This document shows positions 17,512 through 27,023 of a stretch of 64,000 bases of DNA, piece by piece. Source of the stretch: an uncultured Flavobacteriales bacterium (GTDB lineage Bacteria > Bacteroidota > Bacteroidia > Flavobacteriales_E > Vicingaceae). The notes under the pieces are model-generated. The model did no database searches. It was not told the origin of the DNA and saw only the letters and a list, made by a program, of their open reading frames with translations. Every line of letters starts with the position of its first letter. The first letter of the stretch is position 1. The stretch covers positions 155,287-219,286 of the forward strand of contig CAJQOH010000025.1 of assembly GCA_905479915.1 (NCBI GenBank), in the 5' to 3' direction. Both the position numbers and the translations under genes were made by a program.

Positions 17512-18897
17512 ATGCAAAAAGTAAAAAAAGAACAACTGTTTTTGTTTGGATTGTTTTTGGCAATTCTTCCATATTTGTATTTATGTGTTTTTTCGAACCC
17601 AAGTGCTGATGATTTCGTTTTTGCATATTATTTTCAAACAAGAGACTATTTTGAGATTTTAAAGGACACCTTTTTAGGGTGGAACGGAAGATATGCCTCT
17701 AATGTTTTTGCTTATTTAAACCCTATAGGGTTTGATAGTTTTTTAGGATATAAGATCGTCCCTTTATTAATGATTCTCTTGTTTTTGATTTCATCGTTTT
17801 ATTTTGTGAAACAACTGTTTTTTAATCAAAAAAGCATAGTTAAAATAAGTATATCTCTTGTGTTGGGTTTATTGTTTTTTCATAATATGCCAATCATTTC
17901 TGAAGGAGTATATTGGTATACTGGGGCGGTAATATACTCTTTGGGGATTATTGTTTTTCAATTTTATATAGGCTTTTTAATACATGTAATTAGAAATAAA
18001 AAAAGGAAAATAAGTTATGTCACTTTAACGGTTCTTCTTTTTTTAGCGTGTGGGTTTAATGAGGTGCTTACTCTTTTAATAGTATTTCTTTTAGGTGTGG
18101 TTGCGCTTCTTTTTGTTAAGAATAGATTAGCTTTTAAAGAACTAATAATTGGTCAATTGGTTTTGGCAATTGTATTTAGTTCTGTTTTAATTTTTGCCCC
18201 AGGAAATAGTCTTAGGGGGGAGGCTTATGTGGAGGCACATCATTTTTCTAGTTCATTTTTAGCTTCTATTTTGCAGGTTGCTAGGTTTTCTTTTTTATGG
18301 GTAGCTTCTATTCCTTTATTAATTGCCTCGTTCTTTTATTATGAAATTAATAAAAGTTTAAAAAAAGAATTGAAGCTATTCCAAGAGTCGTTTTATTTAA
18401 ACCGATGGATTTCTTTATTGAGCTTATTTACTGTAATTTTTATTTGTGTCTTTCCACCTTATTGGGCTACTGGTATTTTGGGGCAGCATAGAACTCTTAA
18501 TGTTGGGTATGCATTTTTTTTACCAATATGGTTTATCAACCTCACTGTTTGGATGAATTATTATCAAGATAAATTACAGCTTAATGTTTCTAGTAAAAAC
18601 AAGTTGATATTGGGCTTTGTTTTTCTATTAGGCGTAATGTTTACCGGGAATGGTTTTAACGCTTTAAATGACGTCTTTTCTGGTAACGCAACTCAATATA
18701 ATATAGAGTTAACGAGGCGCTTTAAATCAATTCAAAACAATAGTGAGGTCAATTCAAAAGCAATAAAGCTTGAACCATTAACTCAAAAACCAAGGTGTTT
18801 ATTTGTCTCTGAAATTTCTAGTAACCCCAAAGACTGGAGGAACGAAGCATATAATTTGTATTTTCGCAAGGATTCAACAGAAATATATTTAGAATGA
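17512..18897 (+). CDS. Polytopic membrane protein, DUF6056-like
   Basis: A 461-residue protein with about ten membrane segments. After the first segment it has SADDFVFAYYF and a GWNGRYASN motif, the loop pattern (DD...W.GRY) typical of DUF6056 and related GT-C-like membrane proteins, in which the acidic pair in the first periplasmic loop is likely catalytic or donor-binding. A role in adding sugars from a lipid carrier is possible but not shown. It is followed 22 bases later by the CotH/beta-helix lipoprotein gene, suggesting joint expression. The 233-bp region upstream contains the second parS-like site and nothing else I can identify. Confidence 0.72.
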   Translation: MQKVKKEQLFLFGLFLAILPYLYLCVFSNPSADDFVFAYYFQTRDYFEILKDTFLGWNGRYASNVFAYLNPIGFDSFLGYKIVPLLMILLFLISSFYFVKQLFFNQKSIVKISISLVLGLLFFHNMPIISEGVYWYTGAVIYSLGIIVFQFYIGFLIHVIRNKKRKISYVTLTVLLFLACGFNEVLTLLIVFLLGVVALLFVKNRLAFKELIIGQLVLAIVFSSVLIFAPGNSLRGEAYVEAHHFSSSFLASILQVARFSFLWVASIPLLIASFFYYEINKSLKKELKLFQESFYLNRWISLLSLFTVIFICVFPPYWATGILGQHRTLNVGYAFFLPIWFINLTVWMNYYQDKLQLNVSSKNKLILGFVFLLGVMFTGNGFNALNDVFSGNATQYNIELTRRFKSIQNNSEVNSKAIKLEPLTQKPRCLFVSEISSNPKDWRNEAYNLYFRKDSTEIYLE

Positions 18898-18919
18898 GCT
18901 TTTTCTAAAAAGAGTTTTT

Positions 18920-21862
18920 ATGATTAAGAAGTATATATTACAGTTTTTAGTTTTCTTTTCTTTTTTGTTAGCATTAACTCAGTGCACTAATAAAGAGGAG
19001 GTACTTGGTGAAGGCGTTTATTTTTGTGATGCAGAAAAAACAAGCATTAATGGGAATAAGTTTGTTTCATACGGAGGTGAGTTTGAAGGAGGAAAAAGTA
19101 GGAGTTCTGAAGAAGCATTTGAAGGCGAGTTTTCTTGTTTATTGGATAGTCAGAATCTTTACGGGATGACTTATGAGTTTACTGATCTAAAACCAGGAGA
19201 GGTTTTTGAAGTTTCAGTTTATAGAAAAAGCAAAAACAATAAAGGAAAAATTGTAGCACAGTCTGTAGGTGGAACTTGTTATCAAGCGGAGAGTATTAGC
19301 TTTAATAAAAAAGACGAAAATGGCTGGGATGTTCTAGCGTTAACAATTCAATTGCCACAAAATATTGATAGTTTAAAAGGGCTAAAGGTATATACATACT
19401 ATGGGGCAAAAGAGGGAGGAAAGGCATACTTCGATAATTTAAAAATTCGCAGATACATCAGAAACCCTTCAGGGGTTTTACCTGTACAAAATGAATTTAA
19501 TATTGAGATTACAGATTATGATTATGCTACTTTAAAAGATTACAGGGATAGAGCAATCTCTCAAGCAACCATTTCAAAAGATTTAAAAAAGGAAATAAAA
19601 GGATTCCTTAAATATCAAGGGAAAACATATAGAATCGGAATTCGATTAAAAGGTGATTGGACAGATCATTTAGAGGGAGATAAATGGTCATATAGGATTA
19701 CAGTTAAAGACGGAAAATCGATAATGGGAATGAAGGTTTTCTCTATTCAAAATCCAAGAATTAGAGATTACTTACAGGAGTGGGTGTTCCATAAGGCATG
19801 CGATAGCGAAGGCCTTTTAACAACAAGGTTTGATTATGTTCCTGTTGCTATTAATGGAGTAAAGTTTGGGCTGTATAATATTGAGGAACATTTCGCTAAA
19901 CAGTTGGTTGAATCAAGAAGTAGAAGAGAAGGAGTTCTATTAAAGTTTGATGAGGAAGGCTTTTGGGAAAACAACTTGTTTTATATGGAACATGGAAAAT
20001 ATCCATCAACACCATTTTTTGAAGCCTCTACAATTTTGCCTTTTAACAAAAAAAAGGTTTCAAAATCCGAGACGCTTTACGGGCAGTTTTTAATCGCACA
20101 AAACTTAATGTTAAAATACAAACAAGGGAGTAATGATCTTGATAGCTATATGGATCTTGAAAGCCTTGCAAAGGCCTATGCTTTAATGGATTTAGGAAAT
20201 ATTGACCATGCCTATACTTGGCACAATCAGCGATTTTATTACAACCCAGTAACATCTAAGTTAGAGTTTATTATTTATGATTGCTATTCTAAACCTGGAG
20301 ATGCATTGTTGAGAAAAGATCCAATTAAAGGAAATGTGGAGACAGGGAAACATTTTTCTGCCCCTAAGGACTATTGTTTAAATAGTGTTTTTGATGATGC
20401 TTTATTTCAAAGGGATTATTTAAAGTGGTTAAAAACGTTTTCTAATGAAGATTATGTACAGCGTCTTTTATCCACATTAGAGCCTCAAATAGACTCTTTA
20501 ACTCAACTAATTAAAGAGGAAGATGCTTTTTACGATTATGACTATCAATTCTTGGCAGAGAATGCTAAAAGAATTAGAGGCGCTTTATCGGAATATGAAG
20601 AAAAGGTAAATAGTAAAACCATTGCGTATGAATTGGCAAAGGAAACGGAAAAGAAAGCTGATTTAGAATACCCTTTTAAGAGTATCTCTTTAAAAGCTCA
20701 TGTAGAATCACTCAATTCAGAAGGTTCTGTTCTATTGAGTTTGCAGAACTATCATGATAAACCGATAGTTGTTGTTGGATATGGATTAAAACAATTTCCA
20801 GATTCTATAATGCACTTGCCTAAAAAGGTAACATTAGAAGAGTATTCTAGAGAAAGAAGAGCCTATAACTTAACACTGAAAAAAAAGCCTAAAAAACTTT
20901 ATTATACTACACTTGTTGCTGGTGCAGAAGCAACTTATAGCTCTAAATTGATACCATGGCCACGCCCTCAAAATAAGAGCCTTCATACAGAAAATAGTTT
21001 TTTAGATGCTAACCCAAGGGTTTATAGATTAACAGAAGACTCTTTAATTTTTAAAAAAGGAAAGCATGTCTTAAAAAAAGGAATTGTTGTTCCGAAGGGT
21101 TTAGTCGTGGTGTTTGAGCCAGGAACAGAGCTTGTGTTGAATAACAATACTTATTTTATGAGTTACTCAGCGGTTAACATGATAGGAAGTCAATCATCAC
21201 CAATAAAGATAAGTTCTACCGATGGTACAGGAAATGGCTTTTCTGTTTTGCAAGCTAAAAAAGAATCTAAATTAGAGTATGTTGTATTTGATGGATTAAA
21301 TACATTTAGTAATCAAGGGTGGCTTTTAACAGGAGCGATTACATTTTATGAATCTTCTGTTGATATTGATAACTGTACATTTACAAACAACCATTGTGAA
21401 GATGGGCTAAATATTATTCGTTCAACATTTAAGCTTGCCAATAGTGAAATAAGCAATACTTTTTCTGACGGGTTAGATGCTGATTTTTGTGAAGGAGAGG
21501 TTGTCAATTCAAACTTTAAAAATACCGGTAATGATGCATTAGATTTTTCTGGGAGTACTATTGAAATAAAAAATACCCAAATAAGTTCAGTTGGAGATAA
21601 AGGAGTTTCTTGTGGAGAAGAATCAACTGTAACTATACAAAACTGTAGTATTGAAACAGCAATTATTGGTGTAGCTGCAAAAGATAACTCGAAAGTAGAA
21701 ATTAAGGAGATTGGGTTAAAAAGCTGCGAAACAGGTTTTACTGCTTTTCAAAAAAAGCAAGAATATGGACCTGGAAATATATCAGTTCAGGGATATAAAG
21801 TTGATTCCGTCAACCTTCTTTTAGAGGCTGAAAAAGGTTCAGCAATTAACTTAAAAGATTGA
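18920..21862 (+). CDS. CotH kinase-family lipoprotein with C-terminal parallel beta-helix
   Basis: A 980-residue predicted lipoprotein (leader ending LALTQC, Cys22). Residues 30-180 look like a carbohydrate-binding beta-sandwich. About 190-460 match the CotH protein-kinase-like fold: RIGIRLKGDWTDH near 238, GLYNIEEHFAKQLVE near 317 and NPVTSKLEFIIYD near 442. After a linker, about 700-950 form a right-handed parallel beta-helix with short repeats of small and Asn-rich turns. CotH proteins phosphorylate spore-coat proteins in Bacillus; in Bacteroidota they occur in surface lipoproteins of unknown substrate. It is cotranscribed with the DUF6056-like gene upstream. Confidence 0.8.
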   Translation: MIKKYILQFLVFFSFLLALTQCTNKEEVLGEGVYFCDAEKTSINGNKFVSYGGEFEGGKSRSSEEAFEGEFSCLLDSQNLYGMTYEFTDLKPGEVFEVSVYRKSKNNKGKIVAQSVGGTCYQAESISFNKKDENGWDVLALTIQLPQNIDSLKGLKVYTYYGAKEGGKAYFDNLKIRRYIRNPSGVLPVQNEFNIEITDYDYATLKDYRDRAISQATISKDLKKEIKGFLKYQGKTYRIGIRLKGDWTDHLEGDKWSYRITVKDGKSIMGMKVFSIQNPRIRDYLQEWVFHKACDSEGLLTTRFDYVPVAINGVKFGLYNIEEHFAKQLVESRSRREGVLLKFDEEGFWENNLFYMEHGKYPSTPFFEASTILPFNKKKVSKSETLYGQFLIAQNLMLKYKQGSNDLDSYMDLESLAKAYALMDLGNIDHAYTWHNQRFYYNPVTSKLEFIIYDCYSKPGDALLRKDPIKGNVETGKHFSAPKDYCLNSVFDDALFQRDYLKWLKTFSNEDYVQRLLSTLEPQIDSLTQLIKEEDAFYDYDYQFLAENAKRIRGALSEYEEKVNSKTIAYELAKETEKKADLEYPFKSISLKAHVESLNSEGSVLLSLQNYHDKPIVVVGYGLKQFPDSIMHLPKKVTLEEYSRERRAYNLTLKKKPKKLYYTTLVAGAEATYSSKLIPWPRPQNKSLHTENSFLDANPRVYRLTEDSLIFKKGKHVLKKGIVVPKGLVVVFEPGTELVLNNNTYFMSYSAVNMIGSQSSPIKISSTDGTGNGFSVLQAKKESKLEYVVFDGLNTFSNQGWLLTGAITFYESSVDIDNCTFTNNHCEDGLNIIRSTFKLANSEISNTFSDGLDADFCEGEVVNSNFKNTGNDALDFSGSTIEIKNTQISSVGDKGVSCGEESTVTIQNCSIETAIIGVAAKDNSKVEIKEIGLKSCETGFTAFQKKQEYGPGNISVQGYKVDSVNLLLEAEKGSAINLKD

Positions 21863-21901
21863 AAGAACCTTATCCCACTAGCTAAGAAAAAGCCTGAGGT
21901 T

Positions 21902-23506
21902 TTATTTATTTACGTAGTAAGGTTCGTAAGTCGTCTGGCTAAACCTAAAAGGTTTTGTTATATAAATTTTAACATCGTTTGAGTCTAAAACATGCAAAGG
22001 ATCACCAAGTAATTTCTTAAAGTGTTTTTGGTGTTTCTCATCTTTTATTATCACAAAATTATAAGTTACAGAGTCTTGTGTTGATGAATTGTAATAGAAC
22101 CAATTTTGATTAGAAGTGGCATACCAGGGGTTCATTTCAGAGTAACACTGGTATGTTCTTAATTTTCTTTTTGAAAGTAGCATGGTGTAGTTTGCATCCC
22201 AGTAAGTTGCTATACCATATTCTACGTTATAGGGCTGTATTAATTCTTCAATCGTTTTTACTCTGTCTGGATAAAAGTTAATTGTTTTTGATAGGCCTGA
22301 ATAAAATTTTGAGGATAAACCAATTGTTATTGCAGATAGGAAAAGCCCTGAAAAACTAACCACCAAGAGTATGGGCAGGTATTTTTTAACCCATGTATTG
22401 GAATAATTAATTGTTAGCCCAAAAAATAGAACACCAATGATAATAGCAGGGTATGAATACCTCAATGTATCCCATCCAGAATAAATTCCTAAGGCTATAG
22501 GAGCAAAGGTTGTAATAATTATGAAAGAAAATAGAAAAGTATAAAGCGCATAATTGTCAGAAATAGTTTTTGAAAACAGGTTGTGTTTTATGTTTTTTAT
22601 AAGAAAGAAGAGCATTAGTAAAAAGAAGGAAACCGTAAAAAGTAAAGCAAGACTTCTTGAATCAAATGCAAAAAAATAATGATTCATTTGCTCAAAGAAA
22701 ATACGGTAAGATGTTTCAAATAATTCATAAGATGTTTCAACCTCTTTTTTTATGGTATACAGATGCTTATTAGCAATAAGGCTGCCAATGAGTAGTAATG
22801 AAAAGTATGCAGAAAGGGGCAGCGTGATTAGAAGGGTTAATTTATATTTCCAATCTCTTTTTATAGCAACAAAAATCATAACTACAGCGGGAACAATAAA
22901 GTATGCCATAAAAAGGCGATCAGAAATTGTTGCAATAAAAATTATGAAAAGTAGAAGAAAGAAGTTGAGGAATGAAAAGCGTTTAATTAGGCGGACTAAG
23001 AAATTAAGTCCGATTAGTGTGTTTAAAAAAGCTCCATTATGAAAAGCATTGCTTATTAGGTGAAAGCTAAACTGAAAGTCATTACCAAAGTACGTGCTTA
23101 AGGGCAAGAGTGAGAGAAGAATGTTCCCACAAATTAATATCTGTAGGCGCTCCTTTTTAGGGAAAACAGCTTTGAGAATTCCATTTGTTAAGCCAATAAA
23201 AAGTACAACTTGAATGATTGAAAATAATATTGTAGATGCAACAAGGTTTTTGGTAATGTAAGAAGCGATAAAAAATAAGGGAACATCAGGAAAAAAATTG
23301 GGCGCTGCACCATAGCACCAGTCTTTAAATGAGCCCCCATAAGAAGTAATGTCGTGAAATAAAGAAGGAAGATATAATGTGTCCGAGTTTATGAGAACAT
23401 TAAACCCCTCTTTGTCAAGAAAGGAGAAAGAAAAGAGAATAAAAACAATGTTTGAAAAAACACTTAAAAAATAAATTAACTGATACTGTTTTAGACTAAC
23501 CTTCAA
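21902..23506 (-). CDS. Polytopic membrane protein of unknown function (GT-C-like)
   Basis: A 534-residue protein with about ten to twelve membrane segments and a soluble C-terminal part of roughly 100 residues. The first loop contains INSDTLYLPSLFHD, an acidic motif in the place where GT-C glycosyltransferases carry their catalytic Asp, but I do not recognise a named family. Start is a TTG at 23506 because no ATG occurs in the first 200 residues and the TTG gives a good first membrane helix. It begins one base after the methyltransferase stop, so the two are translated from one message. It converges on the CotH gene. Confidence 0.68.
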   Translation of the reverse strand: MKVSLKQYQLIYFLSVFSNIVFILFSFSFLDKEGFNVLINSDTLYLPSLFHDITSYGGSFKDWCYGAAPNFFPDVPLFFIASYITKNLVASTILFSIIQVVLFIGLTNGILKAVFPKKERLQILICGNILLSLLPLSTYFGNDFQFSFHLISNAFHNGAFLNTLIGLNFLVRLIKRFSFLNFFLLLFIIFIATISDRLFMAYFIVPAVVMIFVAIKRDWKYKLTLLITLPLSAYFSLLLIGSLIANKHLYTIKKEVETSYELFETSYRIFFEQMNHYFFAFDSRSLALLFTVSFFLLMLFFLIKNIKHNLFSKTISDNYALYTFLFSFIIITTFAPIALGIYSGWDTLRYSYPAIIIGVLFFGLTINYSNTWVKKYLPILLVVSFSGLFLSAITIGLSSKFYSGLSKTINFYPDRVKTIEELIQPYNVEYGIATYWDANYTMLLSKRKLRTYQCYSEMNPWYATSNQNWFYYNSSTQDSVTYNFVIIKDEKHQKHFKKLLGDPLHVLDSNDVKIYITKPFRFSQTTYEPYYVNK

Positions 23507-23507
23507 C

Positions 23508-24230
23508 CTAACTTATTTTTAAATACTCTTTAGCTCGTTCAATATTTGGTTTAGTGCTTTCATAAAATCGATAAAGGGCTACACTTTTTCCTAAGCCAAA
23601 ACAAGAACACTTGTTTTCACCATAAAAATAGTTTAATACTTCCTCTATTTCTTTTGCAGTATTAACATGTTCATGTTTCATTAAAATACCGTAGTCAAGC
23701 TTGTGTTTTAGCTTGAACTCTAAGCCTGTTGTCATTTTCCATCCAAGAGTCCACAGAAAAGTTCCTTCATTAGGGATGCTCGTTCGTAAACTTCCTTTTT
23801 CGTTTAACAACAGGCATGTTTTAGCAACAACCTTTGGTAGGTCTGTAATGTGTTCGAAAACAGCAATAGAAGTAATTCTATCATATTCAGAAGATAAGTC
23901 TATCTCATCAATATCTTTATAAACAGAATCAACTCTTTTTAGCAATGGAGAGTTTTCAAAAAGAGATGTAAAAGGCTCTATAATATCATATTGTTTACTG
24001 TTCGGTTCGTGAGGCAACTGATTTAATGTTCCAGCTCCTATTTCTAATGTTTTTGGGTTGCTACCTGGAGTAATATCATTGGCAACTTTTTTGTGCAACC
24101 AAGATTCCATTTTTTGTGCTAAACCTGAAGCTGTAGAATCACCATCCCTATTCTCCTTGTATTGTTCTGCGTAAATTTCTTGAAATTTTTTAGGAAGAGG
24201 AGTTCTCTCTTTTGGGAAATCTTTAAACAT
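23508..24230 (-). CDS. Class I SAM-dependent methyltransferase
   Basis: A 240-residue methyltransferase. The SAM-binding motif I is KTLEIGAGTLNQL near residue 74, motif II is the acidic DIIEPF, and a later segment reads DRITSIAVFEHITDLP. I choose the ATG at 24230 (MFKDFPKERTP) over the one at 24275, because the longer version would start inside the putative promoter and palindrome at 24252-24286. Family members methylate sugars, lipids or small molecules; the neighbouring glycosyltransferase genes make a sugar or lipid-linked substrate plausible. Divergent from the GT2 gene. Confidence 0.8.
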   Translation of the reverse strand: MFKDFPKERTPLPKKFQEIYAEQYKENRDGDSTASGLAQKMESWLHKKVANDITPGSNPKTLEIGAGTLNQLPHEPNSKQYDIIEPFTSLFENSPLLKRVDSVYKDIDEIDLSSEYDRITSIAVFEHITDLPKVVAKTCLLLNEKGSLRTSIPNEGTFLWTLGWKMTTGLEFKLKHKLDYGILMKHEHVNTAKEIEEVLNYFYGENKCSCFGLGKSVALYRFYESTKPNIERAKEYLKIS

Positions 24231-24251
24231 AAAAAAGCATTTTATACACGA

Positions 24252-24259
24252 CAAATATA
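24252..24259 (-). promoter_or_regulatory. -7 element of the methyltransferase promoter
   Basis: On the minus strand the octamer TATATTTG matches TAnnTTTG exactly and lies about 22 bases before the chosen ATG at 24230. There is no TTG about 20 bases upstream; that space is filled by the palindrome at 24261-24286, so the promoter may depend on a regulator. Confidence 0.45.
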
Positions 24260-24260
24260 C

Positions 24261-24286
24261 AACCTCTTTAATCATTAAAAGAGGTT
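24261..24286. promoter_or_regulatory. Perfect 9-bp palindrome, putative operator
   Basis: AACCTCTTT (24261-24269) and AAAGAGGTT (24278-24286) are perfect inverted repeats separated by eight bases. The dyad sits directly upstream of the methyltransferase -7 element in the intergenic region shared with the GT2 gene. Its size and spacing resemble an operator for a dimeric regulator; it is not followed by a T-tract in either direction, which argues against a terminator. Confidence 0.4.
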
Positions 24287-24340
24287 TAAATTGAAATAGA
24301 AGAAATAAATTAGGGGCAACAGGGTTTAGAATAATATAAT

Positions 24341-24348
24341 TACTTTTG
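24341..24348 (+). promoter_or_regulatory. -7 element of the GT2 gene promoter
   Basis: TACTTTTG matches TAnnTTTG exactly, 16 bases before the ATG at 24365. No clear TTG lies at the expected distance. Confidence 0.45.
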
Positions 24349-24364
24349 AAACAATCAAAAAAAC

Positions 24365-25078
24365 ATGAAGTTAAGCGTAATCATCCCACTTTACAATGAA
24401 GAATCTTTAGTTCTTAAAACGCTCCAAAAGTTAATAGAAATTGAATACCCTTCTTTTGTTGAAAAGGTTGACATTATTGTTGTAGATGATGCCTCTAGTG
24501 ATAATTCTTATCAAACAGTAAGTGATTGGATTAGAGATAAAGATCAGGTTACAATACTTAAACATTCTAAAAATCAAGGAAAAGGAGCTGCCGTAAAAAC
24601 AGGAGTTAAGAGTTCTGTTGGTGATTATGTGTTGATTCAAGATGCAGATTTAGAGCTAAACCCAAAGGATATACCATCTTTATTGCAGGCCGCACATGAT
24701 TTAGAGGTTCCATTTGTAAATGGATCTAGATACTTGCCTGGTGTAATACGAACACAAGCAGGCTTTAAACGTTACTTTGCAAATAAATTATTTACACTGA
24801 TAACTTCAGTTCTGGTAGATATTCATTTAACAGATGTTGCATGTGGTTACAAGTTAATAAAGAGAAGTTTATTTGATCAACTACATTTAAAAGAAAATAG
24901 ATTTGGCTTTGAAGCTGAAATAATCATTAAGTGTGCTAGAATAAGAAAAAATTGGATTGCAGAAGTTCCTGTAAACTATACTCCAAGAAACTCTGGAGAA
25001 GGAAAAAAACTGAATAATTTTGATGGGATCAAAATTTTAAAAACAATTTTAAAATATGGTCTATTTAGGTTTAAATAA
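24365..25078 (+). CDS. GT2 glycosyltransferase, dolichyl-phosphate sugar synthase type
   Basis: A 237-residue cytoplasmic family 2 transferase. It begins LSVIIPLYNEESLV, then IIVVDDASSDNSY, a KNQGKGAAVKTG loop and the DxD in QDADLELNP near residue 90. These are the marks of polyprenyl-phosphate mannose/glucose synthases (DPM1/GtrB-like), which load one sugar onto undecaprenyl phosphate. The next gene encodes a GT-C-like membrane protein, the natural partner that would transfer such a lipid-linked sugar on the outer face. No C-terminal membrane segment is present, as in soluble DPM1. Confidence 0.87.
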   Translation: MKLSVIIPLYNEESLVLKTLQKLIEIEYPSFVEKVDIIVVDDASSDNSYQTVSDWIRDKDQVTILKHSKNQGKGAAVKTGVKSSVGDYVLIQDADLELNPKDIPSLLQAAHDLEVPFVNGSRYLPGVIRTQAGFKRYFANKLFTLITSVLVDIHLTDVACGYKLIKRSLFDQLHLKENRFGFEAEIIIKCARIRKNWIAEVPVNYTPRNSGEGKKLNNFDGIKILKTILKYGLFRFK

Positions 25079-25100
25079 GTTGTTTTTCTTTAAAAGGAAA

Positions 25101-27023
25101 ATGAACTTTATTTTACTCTTAGTTGTTGTAATTTTTTCTTCTTGCCAAAATGATGACACCCGTTTTTTACCAAAAACCAACGAGGTTTGTTTTCAACTCA
25201 TAAGTGGAGAACACCTGTCTGTTAGTGAAACTCAAAGCAATCTTTTAACAATAAGAAGAGGCCGTCTTGGACCTCTTGAAACTTTTTATATTGAAGATAA
25301 AAAGGGCGCTTTAGTGAAAATAAAAACACAAAAAGGGCATTATTTAAACTACATGGATGATGTTTTAACGGTGTCTCCAGAGCGAAGTTCCACACATGAG
25401 GTTTTTCGACTTGTACCCCACAAAGAGTATTTTAAAATACAGACTTTAAAAGGCAAAAATTTAACATTAAACAAAGAGAATATTTTAACTATATCTAATA
25501 CTGGTGGTGTTCTTTTAAGGGTTGGTGAGGTAGACATTTATCCTGCCTCTTGGTATTCTATTAAAGAAATAAGAGTGCTTCCTTTTGTATGTCAAACGGG
25601 CCTTTTTATATTAGTTACCTACCTTTTCTTTAGGGTTTTTAAAAACCGGGTAAAAACAAATAGAACGTCTTTTTGTACCGTTTTGGTATTGGGCTTTATT
25701 TTAATTTTTGCCATTATTAATACTAAGCATTGGGAAACCAATTCTATAATAGAAAATGATACAATTTCTTATTATGAATACCTTCCTGCAGCAGTTATTT
25801 TTAAGGACTTATCCTTTGAGTTCAAAAATAATTTACCCGAAGATTTTAATGGGACCATTTGGGTAAATAGGCATGAAGAAACAGGCAGGCACTTTCCAAT
25901 AACAAGCATGGGCTTAGCCTATATGTATTTGCCTTCATTTTTAGTTGGACATGCTGCTGCAAATGTTTTAGGCTATACAACTTATGGATATTCAAACCCT
26001 TATAAATTGGCTTTATTAATAGGCTGTTGGCTTTATGTTTTTATGGCTCTTTTTTATTTAAGAAAAATTTTGTTGACTTACTTCAGCGAAAGGGTAACGA
26101 TACTAACACTGGTTTCAATCACCTTAGCAACAAACTTGTTTTTTTATACAACTATAGAAAACACGATGTCTCATGCTTATAGTTTTTTTCTTTTTGCATT
26201 GTTTCTTTGGCAAATGATAAAGTGGCACAAGGCTCCAAAAATCTTAACAACAATAGCTTTGGGGTTAATTATAGGTTTAATTTCTTTGGTAAGACCTACA
26301 AATGCTTTAATAGCGCTTGTTTTTATATTTTTTAAAGTTGAGAGTTTTGCAACATTAACAGAAAAAGTAATGTTTTTTTGGAAGTTTAAATGGCACATTT
26401 TAGTGCTCATTTTCTTTGGCTTGGTTGCTTGGTTTCCGCAATTGGCTTTTTGGAAATATGCAACAGATCAATGGTTCTTTTTCTCTTATGGAGATGATAA
26501 TAATTTTTACTTCAACAATCCACATATTTTAGACGGCTTATTTAGTTATAGAAAAGGGTGGTTGCTGTATACACCGATAATGGTTTTTGCTTTAGCTGGG
26601 GTGTTATTTATCTTTAAAAAGGAAAGGAAGTGGTTTTTGCCACTTTTAATATTTATAACGTTAAACACATACATTATGTACAGCTGGTGGTGCTGGTGGT
26701 ATGGCGGAAGTTTTGGTAGTAGACCAATGGTAGATTCTTACGCGTTAATGGCAATACCTTTAGCTGCATTTTATACTTATTTTGATAAGAAGGCTATTTA
26801 TTTGAGAATATTCCCAATACTTTTAATTGTATTAGCAACCGGTCTAAATTTATTTCAAACACAGCAATCTAAAACATGTTTGCATTGGGATGGAATGACA
26901 AAAGAAGCTTACTGGAGTAATTTTACCACCTTAGGTTACCCTAAAGGGATAGACGACATGCTAGATGTTCCTGATTATAAAAAAGCACGTCAAGGTATAG
27001 ATGAGTATGAAGGAAGTTTTTAA
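25101..27023 (+). CDS. Beta-trefoil domain fused to a GT-C-like polytopic membrane protein
   Basis: A 640-residue protein. From the chosen ATG at 25101 the leader is MNFILLLVVVIFSSC followed by QNDD, i.e. a lipoprotein-like signal. Residues 30-150 contain three repeats of the pattern G-x-x-L-x-x...L-T-I/V (SGEHLSV, KGHYLNY, KGKNLTL), the layout of a fascin-like beta-trefoil. From about residue 165 onwards there are about eleven membrane segments; the first loop has NDTISYYEYLPA, the acidic loop motif of GT-C glycosyltransferases. An ATG at 25056 would overlap the GT2 stop and spoil the leader. Likely transfers a lipid-linked sugar made by the upstream GT2; that is inference. Confidence 0.75.
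   Translation: MNFILLLVVVIFSSCQNDDTRFLPKTNEVCFQLISGEHLSVSETQSNLLTIRRGRLGPLETFYIEDKKGALVKIKTQKGHYLNYMDDVLTVSPERSSTHEVFRLVPHKEYFKIQTLKGKNLTLNKENILTISNTGGVLLRVGEVDIYPASWYSIKEIRVLPFVCQTGLFILVTYLFFRVFKNRVKTNRTSFCTVLVLGFILIFAIINTKHWETNSIIENDTISYYEYLPAAVIFKDLSFEFKNNLPEDFNGTIWVNRHEETGRHFPITSMGLAYMYLPSFLVGHAAANVLGYTTYGYSNPYKLALLIGCWLYVFMALFYLRKILLTYFSERVTILTLVSITLATNLFFYTTIENTMSHAYSFFLFALFLWQMIKWHKAPKILTTIALGLIIGLISLVRPTNALIALVFIFFKVESFATLTEKVMFFWKFKWHILVLIFFGLVAWFPQLAFWKYATDQWFFFSYGDDNNFYFNNPHILDGLFSYRKGWLLYTPIMVFALAGVLFIFKKERKWFLPLLIFITLNTYIMYSWWCWWYGGSFGSRPMVDSYALMAIPLAAFYTYFDKKAIYLRIFPILLIVLATGLNLFQTQQSKTCLHWDGMTKEAYWSNFTTLGYPKGIDDMLDVPDYKKARQGIDEYEGSF

Noticed and set aside
21863..21901. Possible bidirectional terminator between the CotH gene and its convergent neighbour
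   Set aside because: Only a weak, bulged stem near AAAAAGCC...GGTTTT; not strong enough to call.
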